Shown here: positions 55,301 through 64,000 of the stretch, in pieces
How the letters are laid out: every line of letters begins with the position of its first letter
Numbering within the stretch: position 1 is the stretch's first letter
Source: Epichloe hybrida
Taxonomy: Eukaryota > Ascomycota > Sordariomycetes > Hypocreales > Clavicipitaceae
Assembly: GCA_019022495.1 (NCBI GenBank)
Contig: JAFEKR010000004.1
Coordinates: forward strand, 3,162,001-3,226,000
Direction: 5' to 3'
DNA length: 64,000 bases
Position numbers and translations under genes: made by a program
Notes under the pieces: model-generated
The model's input: the letters and a program-made list of their open reading frames with translations, nothing else
Databases searched by the model: none
Told to the model about the DNA's origin: nothing

Positions 55301-57767
55301 TTACTAGCTAGCTTAATATAGTTAGCGTAGTTTAGGTAACCTATTCTAAGGTAAAAGACCTATAGTGAAATAATCTTAGTGGTGTGTAAAGCAATAAATG
55401 CTACTAGATTATTAAAGACTTTAGGCATATCCTAATAATATATAGTTTTAGCGTAAGAGTAGTCTAGGTGCCTAAAGCGACCATAGGTTATGCCTTAGAT
55501 TACTAGGCTATTATTATACCTAACCTTTGTATTATTATAGGTCTAGAGGTATGTAAAGCTAGGCTTTTCTATAAATACTCTAAGGGAGAGTAGGTTTACA
55601 AGTAAGCTTAGTATATAAAGAACTTGCTTAAGGTAGATTAGCTTAGTGTTCTCCACGCGCTATATTATTAGTAGGATACTTCTACTACTAAGTGCGTGAG
55701 CACCTTCTCCTACTTTATTTATTAGAATAGGGTTAGTAAATTCCTTGTAATTACTAAACATATACTTGTTATAACAGATGTAATATTTAGCGCCGCTATT
55801 AAAGATCTAATCTAGGCTTCTAGCATTAGTATTCTAGCTATTAATCTTTATACTTAACACTATTAGTTTGTAAATATTAGCTATAAAGTAATCTCTAAGG
55901 TCTTCAGGCTACGCAAGAAATATATCTATTTTACCTTCTAGTATATCCGCGTCCGCGTTATAGGCCGCTAGTTTCTCTGTTACCTTTTCCTATTTCTTAA
56001 TTTAGGTATAGCATTTACTATTATTATAATTACTTAGTGTAGGAATCCACCTATATATAGTGTAGACCTTCTAGTGTGGTCCTTTGTAGTTGCTTAGCTT
56101 CTGAAGTTTTGTGCGCTTCTATAGTTAAGATAAGCTAGCTGTATCTCTTCTATGTTTATTACTAGCATAAGCGAGGTATACTGTACCTCTAGTGATTACA
56201 TTACCTGTGTGTTCTAATATTTTCTTCTTAGTTTCTAGGCGTTAATATTTATCTTAAGCTAATTTTATAAGCGTATCTAGCGTGATATTAGTTCTGTTTC
56301 TAACACTAGCTATCCTATACTACTAGAATACTTAGGACCTAAAGATACTAAAAGTGTCTCCTAGGTTACTTAGAAACTAAAGTTAATAGAGTTTATTAGG
56401 TATCTTCTAGTCTAGTTATATACATTTAAGTTTATGTAGTTATTATTTAAATGCCTAGGTAAAGTCCTAAATATCGCTGTGTTTCTATAGTGTGTCTATG
56501 ATAAGGCTTATAATAATTTCTCTAAGGATATTAGTGCTATGCTATTAGCTAACCTTTTATAGTGTTATGTATGCCTTGTAAGCTTTAGTGATTTCTTTAA
56601 TTTTCTTACCTATATAGGGAGAGCACTATTTATAAATCCTAGCAAGTAGGTTAAAATTTCTTCGCTACTAGAATATAAGTTACTTAATGTACTTATTCTA
56701 TATTACTAATAAACATAGTTTTGTAGGTGCTATTAGCACTAGGGCACCTTTAAGAATAGGTGTTATAAATTCAGCTATTATAGTATTCTTTAGTGCTTTA
56801 TCCTATTCTACCTAGTTTTCTAACCCTTTTAGCTTTATAATAATAGTGTAGTTTTAACTATTTCTGCATACCTTTAACACTATACTTTAGACTTTAAAGT
56901 TATTAAGATCTAGGCGTAGCGCTATGTCTTTATCTATTAGCTGTGTATTTGTTTGGTTTTAAGATTACGTAGCCATTATAAAGTTTATGTTTTAATAAGG
57001 CTAGGCTACTAGAGATTTGTGTCTAGTAGCTCTAGGTATGTTTAATTAAGGGCTGTTTCTATGTAATAAGGGTGACTACTATGGTTAATAGTAGTTAAAT
57101 TATTAAGTATAACTAGGTTCCTAGTTACTATATTTAGTGTTAGGAAGCTATTAAATATAGTGTTATAGTGTTTGATTTTGTAGTGTGTGTATTCTGCTTT
57201 TAACCTCTTCTAAACCTAGAGGGATACTGTTATGAATATCTTATAGTTTAGCTTCTAAGATTAGGAAGTTATTAATGTTAGTATTTTGTAAGTCTTAAGG
57301 CATTACCTATGGAATGAATTCTAAGCTACTATTAGTGCTTAGTAGGGATGCTACTGTAAAGGATTAAGGGCCTTAGGGCTTGCTTCCCTATAAGGTCCTG
57401 CCTTGCTACTAAAGGTAACTAGTCTCTATAAGGTTTCTACTAGTTTATATAGCCTATTTAAGTTTAGGGTTAATACCTATGGTAGGTGCTTTAATAAGTT
57501 TATTATAGTCTTCGCTCCTAATAAATATAGAGCTTTTAACGCTTGAATTCCTATCTAAGGCCTCTAGACCTTAAGTTAAGGTGTTAACCCTTAAGGTATC
57601 TTCTATAGTGCTAGATATTATGAGTAGTATTTTATTTAGTAGTTTTGTGAAGTATTAGTAGTAATAGAAGGTTTAATTTAGTAAATAATTAGTTCTTTAT
57701 ACCTATGTTAAGGGCTTTTAATTGTTTTAAGAATACTTTAGGCTTCAGAGCATCTGGGCTTATAACC

Positions 57768-57910
57768 TATTAGAATTATATGATGTGACAGCTTATATTG
57801 CATGTAAGGTACAAGTTACATAGGTACAGGTTGTAGGCAGTACTAGCCCTAATGTACACTCCACCGCTCAATCCAGCCGAAGTGGTCCTGATTGGCTGTG
57901 AAATCCAACA
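57768..57910 (-). repeat. Right LTR (5' LTR) of Copia-A2
   Basis: 143 bp, TATTAGAATTATATG...AATCCAACA, followed by CTCGT. Confidence 0.9.
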
Positions 57911-58013
57911 CTCGTTACCTCTTTCCCTCTTCCGGTTTGGGCTTAGCTTCTGCTGCACGGTGAAAAATCCGTTGCTGCATGTTTGCCAAATATGCGCATG
58001 TACATTGTCCCCC

Positions 58014-58021
58014 AGGATAAA
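58014..58021. repeat. 8-bp target duplication of the hAT-like element, left copy
   Basis: AGGATAAA, identical to 60102-60109. Confidence 0.85.
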
Positions 58022-60101
58022 CAGAGCATTGCAATACAATACAATACATTTGATGTATTGTGTATTGTATTGTATTGTATTGACAATACAATACAATACA
58101 ATACATTACACAATACAATACATCCAAAATTTTACAATACAATACAATACATGTATTATTTGTATTGTTTTGTATTTTTTTTCTTTTTTTTTAGTTTTAA
58201 GTAAATTCCTTAATTATAAGGTATATATAGTTAATATAATAGCTTATAATAGCTTATAATAGCTTATAATAGATTATATATATATATTACTTCTATTACT
58301 TATATAACTTAAAATATTATTAGTGTTAAATTTAATTAAAAATAAATAAGTAATAAATTAATATAATATAAATATAAGTATTTATAAGTAAATTACTATA
58401 GAAAAAGCTAGACTTATTAATTATTTAGTATTTAAAGGTTTTTTAAAATATTAATAAAATAAAATTCCTTTCTTTTTTATGTTTTTAATATTATACTATT
58501 TATAATTTTATACTAATAGAAAGTAAGTCCTAATATAACTATAAGACTTACTTTAGTATATTTCTCTCTTTTTAACTAAAATTACATAACTAAGTAAAGA
58601 GATTATTATGTTTATAGTATAACTAATAGGACCCACTTTTAGACCCACTTTTGTATATATATTTCTTTTTAGCTAGAATTATATAACTAAGTAAAGAGAT
58701 AATACTAGGTTTATAGTATAACTAATAGGACCCACTTTTAGACCCACTTTTGTATATATATTTCTTTTTAGGTAGAATTATATAACTAAGTAAAGAGATA
58801 ATACTAGGTGTATAGTATAACTAATAGGACCCACTGTTAGACCCACTTTTATATATCCTCCTCTTCTTAGCTAAAGTTATATAACTATAAAAAGGGATTA
58901 TACTTGGTTTTTAGTGTTTAACAAGACCTACTTTTAGACCCACTTTAAGAAACACTATATAACTAAGTAAGTAAGCTAAAAGTAGTATAAATAATTAAAC
59001 TTACTTTTAAAGCTTATTTATTTATTTACTTAATATTAAAAAAATAGTATATATATTATGATTATTCTTTATATAATATTTTAACTTTTCTTTATAAGCT
59101 TTTCCTAGGTTTTTTCCTTTTCTTTTAGTTTAAAAAAGGTTCAAAGCTAATATAATTTATTATAATTATAATAAAATAGCTTAATAGTAAAAGAAGCATT
59201 TATTAAATAAATTTTAATTTTCTCTTTATAATAAATTCCTTATATATATAAGTATATTTTTATTAGAGTTTTAATCTTATTTATTTAGAATTATAAATTA
59301 TTTCTTTAGGGTAAATATTATATTTAAAGCAAAAATACTATATTAAAATGCATAGTAAATCCTAAACAAAAGCTAGAAAGATAGGATAACCTTTAAAATA
59401 TAAAGAATAAATTTTACTATAAGTTAAGTTTAGATAATACTATTTATAGCTACCCTATATATATATATATAGCTTAATAGTCTAAATTAGCTAAAACTTT
59501 ATAATTCTATAACTAAATACCTAAATAGTATAAAATTTAAGGATATCTTATTTAGATTATATTAAAAATCTACTATATAATAAGTATATATACTACCTTA
59601 CCTTTTTAATAATACATTGTATTGTATTGTAATGTATTGTAATGTATTGTATTGTATTGTATTATAATGTATTTTTATATAATAAATAATTATAATAAAT
59701 CATAGAAAATAGATATAAGGATAAAAGACCCTTAATATATTAAGAAAAAATCATTTTTTAAAATAGATATAAAAGAATATTACTAAGATATTATATATTT
59801 AAAATAAGCTTACTTTTCTAAATAAGCTAAAACTTAATAGATTTTTAAATAAATAACTAAATTATATATAAAAATAAAAATACTATAATTAGATTATTTA
59901 AAAAATCTACTATATAATGAATTTATATAATACCCCACTTATATTTTTCCCTAACAATACATTGTATTGTATGTATTGTATTGTATTGTATTGTATTTTT
60001 AATACAATACAATACACAATACAATACATAGGGCAATACAATACAATACAATACATCGAAGGGCCAAAAAATACAATACAATACAATACAACAATGCTCT
60101 G
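58022..60101. mobile_element. hAT-like DNA element with pentanucleotide-repeat ends
   Basis: A 2080-bp element has perfect 10-bp inverted ends CAGAGCATTG (58022-58031) and CAATGCTCTG (60092-60101), and an exact 8-bp direct duplication AGGATAAA at 58014-58021 and 60102-60109. CAG-type ends with 8-bp target duplications define hAT elements. Inside both ends lie dense arrays of ATACA/TGTAT pentanucleotides on both strands (58031-58180 and 59954-60092), with a third block at 59613-59670. The rest is extremely AT-rich, with a 99-bp tandem repeat at 58560-58950. I can read no transposase; it is either non-autonomous or erased by mutation. ORFs across the pentanucleotide arrays are artefacts. Confidence 0.75.
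58560..58950. repeat. 99-bp tandem repeat, about 3.5-4 copies, inside the hAT-like element
   Basis: Landmarks AGGACCCACTTTTAGACCCA recur with an exact 99-bp step (GGACCC at 58629, 58728 and 58827), then a diverged copy (AGACCTACTTTTAGACCCA) near 58925. Each unit also has ATAACTAAGTAAAGAGAT. Confidence 0.85.
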
Positions 60102-60109
60102 AGGATAAA

Positions 60110-60595
60110 TCACGGATGCCATCATGGATTGCGGTTCATTCTGTAGTGAATTCCGCAGGGCCCCGAAATCCATGTTAAGTTCTAACCCAAGCGCCTTGCT
60201 GTCTTGCCGTGTGAGTCTGCGACCCCCTCACCGTACCCCGATGCCTTGGCGGTGGCGGGGTCGACTCACAAAGTGTGCCTCAACAAGAATGCAATGCTTC
60301 GTACATTTTTTCTTCTTTTTCTTGGACCATTTGCGTCTTGTCACACGTCTTGTCACACCACGTGCAAGCAAGCCAGAGAGCTCCAGACCCAGGTCTGGCG
60401 CCGCCGTCGATGGGGTCTCGACCCTTTGTCCCACCCCCCTTGCTTCCCCTTTGGACGACAAAGCCTACATACATACATAATGGGTGCGCGCGCGGCGCTA
60501 GCTTGTAGAGTGAATTGCTCGGGGCGCAGCGATTTTTTGCTAGGTGCGCAGAAACCTCACATACCCTAATTTTTTTAGCGGTTAGGCCTGTTACC
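60110..60595. other. Short normal-GC gap, no gene seen
   Basis: About 490 bp of non-repeat, unmutated DNA between the hAT-like element and the last RIP-mutated block. ORFs overlap in all frames and have no recognisable family. Composition changes abruptly near 60596. Confidence 0.5.
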
Positions 60596-61430
60596 ACACC
60601 CTATAGTATATTTATAGTACAAATATATAGCAGCTTTACTAAGCACTAGAATTAACTAATTTTCCCTTTAATTTATAACCTTTATTATAATAAATAAAAA
60701 TCTAGAAAACCTACCCCTAAATTTACTACCCTTGCTAGGCTATAGTAGCTTTAATAAACTCTATATTATTATATAAGTATTTAGTAAGCAAAATAGTATA
60801 GCTTTTAGTAAAAGTAGTATTTCCCTAAAAACCCTCATAAGTAGCTATTAAAGAGCTCCTAAAGGCTTTAGAATTTAATAAATACGCTTATAAAAAACTA
60901 ACTATAGTTACCAGCTCAAGGTAATATTTACTAATATTTCTATTTATTAATTATAGTATTATAAAGAGTAAGGCTATTATAACTATAATAAATAAATTAA
61001 TCCTTCTAGGTATATATATATTATTTACACTAGTTAGCTCTATAGATAGCTATTGCTAGTACTCCTACTACTGAGTCAAAAGGGAAAACCCTATACTGGG
61101 AAGCTTCTAGGTATATAATATATTATAAATTTATAGAGTAATAAAAGTAGCAAGTTTTATACCTTTTAAATTATATAAGCCTTTAACCTTAAAGTATTAG
61201 TATAATAATTTATAATGATAAAGAAAAAAAGCTTTATTTTGTACCTAAAGATATTTATAATTAATACTAAAGAGCTTATTAAGATGATTAGCTAGCTATA
61301 TATCTTCCTAGTAGTTTATTAAAGAATTATAAGAGAAAGGCTTACCTTATAAGTACACCTATAATAAGAAAAATCGCATTATAAGCACTATATAGACCTA
61401 CCCTTCCTATATTAAAAAATAGAAGGTTTT
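60596..61430. other. AT-rich, RIP-like degenerate sequence with a LINE-tail insertion
   Basis: No domain is readable on either strand, though the plus strand has longish stop-poor stretches (for example ELLKALEFNKYAYKKL near 60850-60900), suggesting a decayed transposon frame. An 87-bp LINE 3' end is inserted at 61017-61103. Confidence 0.5.
61017..61103 (-). mobile_element. 5'-truncated Tad1-like LINE, 87 bp, with 14-bp target duplication
   Basis: Matches the 3' end of the LINE at 11837-11925 (TATATTATTTACxCTAGxTAG ... CCCTATACTxGGAAG). It is bounded by CTTCTAGGTATATA at 61003-61016 and 61104-61117. This is the usual product of incomplete target-primed reverse transcription. Confidence 0.85.
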
Positions 61431-61904
61431 TGTTAGTTACACCAAGGTGCCTGCGCAGGTAGAATAATCCCGTATGTATTGAAGTTAATGATAGTTAGAT
61501 AGATTAATAGCTAGGAAAGAGAGAGAAGAGAGGGAAAGTCTAGATACTAGGAAAGTAAGCGAAATCCGTAGGTAAGGCTAAAAGAGAGGGTAGCAAATTG
61601 ATGTAGCTAATCGTATTACGTGCATCACGCTAGACCCACAATTAGTCTAGTCTTTAGCCATAATTAAACTAATAAAAATCTAAAGGATTTAACACTAGTA
61701 ATCTCTCTCTTTTTCCTTTATAGCTAAAGAGCTTAAAAACATAATAAAAATTAAATTAAAGGAAAGTATATATAAGTAAATCTCTTAATAAGAATTCGCT
61801 GCTCTAATTAGCTATTATAGCATTAGTTAATTAAATTAATCTATTAGTCCTTGCCTAAGCTCCTATTCCCTAATATTATAGGTCTCTTTACCTATCCTTT
61901 AATA
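61431..61904 (-). repeat. 3' LTR of Copia-B
   Basis: 474 bp. It starts TGTTAGTTACACC on the plus strand and ends ATCCTTTAATA, giving TATTAAAGGAT...GTAACTAACA on the minus strand. It matches 24570-25021 in inverse orientation. Confidence 0.8.
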
Positions 61905-63758
61905 TAAATTATTAATTCATTTAAATTAATTAAAGAGAAAAGTAATAAATTTAGTAATGCTTTTGTTATTATATTTACTAGATTATTATTACTATTAATC
62001 CACCTAACTTTATAGATCTTATGCCTCTTATATAATTAATAAAGAGCTATAATATTAATTATTAGTTTCTTCTCCTTTATAGTTCCTAGCTTTATAAGGT
62101 ATTTATATAATAAAAAAGAGTTAGTATAGAGAATTATAGGAATTTAAGGTATCTTTAATTAATTTATAATCTAGTGTAAAGTCATGAAAATTGCGTAGGT
62201 AATATCTACGCCTTAAACTATACTATATAATTCGGAGGTAAGCATGCTATAAGTAACTCTCTTGCTCTTTATTAAGCTATATGTAATAATATTACCTTTT
62301 ATAATAAAGGTATTATTATCTTGCATTATCTTATTGCTAATTATAATCACGTATCCAATCTATAAGCTCAAATCATTATTATTAGTAAGTAATCTATTTA
62401 TAAACAAAAAGAGCTTTACCTCCTTAAGCACTAAAGGGATATATTATAGTTTACGTTATTAATTCTTTATTTACTATTTAAGGCGTTTATTAAGGTATAT
62501 AATATCTTTAGCAAAGGGTTCTTAGTATTAAGCTATAATTAATAAATTATAGGAAGTTCTAGTTAATATATAGTTATAATATAGCTCCCTTAGGCTTATT
62601 ATTTCACATAATCTTACTTTATAATTAGGGATTAAGGATTAACTTCCTTAATCTTCTAACTTTAGCCCTTCTAGGTTAAGATTAGTAAATTATTAGTATT
62701 TTAGGTTAAAATATAACTATTAAAGATAAGGGGATTCTTAGTGGTTAATTATTGCTTTTCTTTAGCTATAAACTTAGCCTTCTAAAGCTCTTTCTCTTCT
62801 TTTTAGAAGAAGTTATTATTACTTAGGCCTAATATATTATTAGTTTATATTCTAATAATACTAAAGAGGTTCTTATTATTTAGGGCTGTAATTAATAAGC
62901 AGGGATTATAGGTTAAGGTTATTATATTAAGGTTATCCCTATAGTAATAGAAGTATATTACCTACTAGTAGGTTCTAGCCTTTATAATCCTATAAAGAGG
63001 TCTAATTAATTCAATTACAGTCCCTTCTAGAAAGAGGTGTATGATTTGCTTTAGCAATCTTATAATAATTAGCCTTATTAGTATTATATGTAATTAAGTG
63101 TAAGCTTATGTGATATCACAAATCCAAAGGTAAATACCTCTTCTTCTTAATAACGGAGTAATAGCTATAATAAGTCATTAGCTTGCTTGTTATATTGTTA
63201 GTAATTATGTTAAGATAAATTCCTTTCCTTTATTATTATAGCCTTATATAATAAGATAGGACTTCTTATATAGTAAATCCATTCCTTTGCCTTTAATCTC
63301 TCTAACTATATAAGAATTAAAGATTCTATAACCTCTGTGCTTTACTAGGTTATACTTAATGAATTTAAATATATTATAAGCTTATAAAGCATTAATTTTA
63401 GCTTAATTAGATTACTTAAAGGGTTTTCCTAGGGTTATAATTCTTTTTTCTTAGTAAAGTTAAAGAGTAAGGTTTTAATTAGCCTCTTCCTTTACTATAA
63501 AGAATACTATATTTAGTATTCCTATAGCTATAGCCTCTTAAATAAAGGCCTTTTCTCAATCTTTATTAATAAGCATATAAAGTTAAATTAGACTAGTATT
63601 TTTCTTAAGGTTATAAGCTCTTTTTCTCCTTACTTTTATTCCTTTAAGGCAAGGTAATAAGTCTTTAACTTAATAGCTTCCCTTTAGGGCTATCTAGGCC
63701 TTATAAGCCTTTTCTTTAGACTTTTCTATACTTATAAATTAAACTATAAGGGTCTTTC
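61431..63758 (-). mobile_element. Copia-B, minus strand, 3' part, interrupted
   Basis: A 3' LTR (61431-61904) is followed on its right by RNase H on the minus strand near 62070-61920 (HKIYKVRWINSNNNLVNIIT, matching the usual RWIDGxxNPADAxTK). Degenerate reverse transcriptase-like sequence runs up to 63758, where the LTR of another element starts. Stops throughout. The RNase H type is that of Copia-D, so the two families are related. Confidence 0.75.
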
Positions 63759-64000
63759 TGTTGGAACAAAGGTAATATCAATCGCGCGTCGCAGCCGCAA
63801 TTACCTGGCAGAAGCTTAGGCCGCGCGCGGACCCCACACGTAACCCATAACCTAGCATATTAATTAGCTAGGAAATGTGGGGACATAAACGCGTAACCCC
63901 TTTTCCTTTTATATATTATAACTTCTAGCTTTTTACCTCTCTTTTCCTAACAACTTAATCAATTATAACAACAGATAACGTAGCCTAGAATAAATAATCA
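63759..64000 (+). mobile_element. Start of another LTR retrotransposon, runs off the window
   Basis: A new sequence begins TGTTGGAACAAAGG at 63759 inside Copia-B and reaches ATTATAACAACA at 63973, giving a ~215-bp LTR with TG...CA ends. It is followed by GATAACGTAGCC, which could begin a primer-binding site. The first 100 bp are GC-rich and hardly mutated. The body lies outside the window, so the family is unknown. Confidence 0.6.

Larger units (their letters stand above)
52209..57910 (-). mobile_element. Copia-A2: second complete copy of the Copia-A family
   Basis: A 5702-bp element has 143-bp LTRs and target duplication CTCGT (52204-52208 and 57911-57915). It is in the same orientation as Copia-A1 and closely similar along the whole length; differences are mainly transitions. 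It reads leftwards: PBS-like AGGTTATAAGCCC beside the right LTR, gag and zinc-knuckle region (about 57700-56000), integrase (about 55600-54500), reverse transcriptase (about 54000-53100) and RNase H (about 53000-52500). It has the ~120 bp (about 56942-57060) missing from A1, so A2 is closer to full length. Stops throughout. Confidence 0.9.

Noticed and set aside
57852..58259. Several ORFs of 70-135 codons with YNTIQYNT or CIVLYCIV repeats
   Set aside because: Translations of the pentanucleotide arrays of the hAT-like element in different frames; no protein family.
60110..60595. Overlapping ORFs of 77-121 codons in all frames
   Set aside because: GC-rich unique sequence opens several frames at once; none shows family features or a preferred codon pattern.

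Overview
The window comes from a filamentous ascomycete (Pezizomycotina). The genes have short GT-AG introns of 50-130 bp. The protein families are typical of these fungi: a Zn2Cys6 factor with a fungal transcription-factor domain, HsbA, F-box proteins and fungal kinase-like proteins. The repeats look like targets of repeat-induced point mutation (RIP): transposon reading frames are still recognisable but full of TAG/TAA, CpA is replaced by TpA, and AT-rich blocks meet normal-GC DNA abruptly. No rRNA, tRNA or CRISPR was recognised.

Layout. (1) 1-25021 is a stack of nested, RIP-mutated transposons: Gypsy-1 (minus strand, 1-7387); the 3' part of Copia-C (7388-10942); Gypsy-2, split into pieces at 10943-11836, 17039-17079 and 23352-24569; a Tad1-like LINE (11837-17038) inside Gypsy-2 with a 14-bp target duplication; Copia-D (17080-23351) inside Gypsy-2 with 231-bp LTRs and target duplication CTTAT; and a Copia-B LTR (24570-25021). 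(2) 25430-34558 is gene island 1: a kinase-like protein, a small Cys-rich ORF, a frameshifted F-box gene, a three-exon gene of an uncharacterised fungal family, a candidate PD-(D/E)XK-fold protein, and three MITEs. (3) 34559-40151 is Copia-A1, a complete minus-strand element with 143-bp LTRs and target duplication GAGGG. (4) 40152-52208 is gene island 2: a relic LTR, a kinase-like pseudogene, an HsbA-type secreted protein, a four-helix membrane protein, a nine-exon Zn2Cys6 transcription factor, a secreted endonuclease/exonuclease/phosphatase-family protein with three tandem N-terminal modules, and an SDR pseudogene. (5) 52209-57910 is Copia-A2, the second complete copy in the same orientation, with target duplication CTCGT. 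(6) 58022-60101 is a hAT-like element with CAGAGCATTG ends, an 8-bp target duplication and ends built of pentanucleotide repeats. (7) 60596-64000 is RIP-mutated again: an 87-bp LINE tail, Copia-B (minus strand) and the first LTR of a further element.

The genes do not form a recognisable pathway. The two islands look like remnants of ordinary accessory sequence between repeat blocks, with several broken genes beside intact ones. The intact genes have no in-frame stops and normal base composition, so RIP appears confined to the repeats. The most unusual items are the pentanucleotide-ended hAT-like element, the nested stack that can be ordered by its target duplications, the RecB-like motif set in the 289-aa protein, and the triple-module phosphatase-fold protein. 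Exon structures were worked out by hand from splice signals and reading frame; domain names rest on motif recognition, not on searches.
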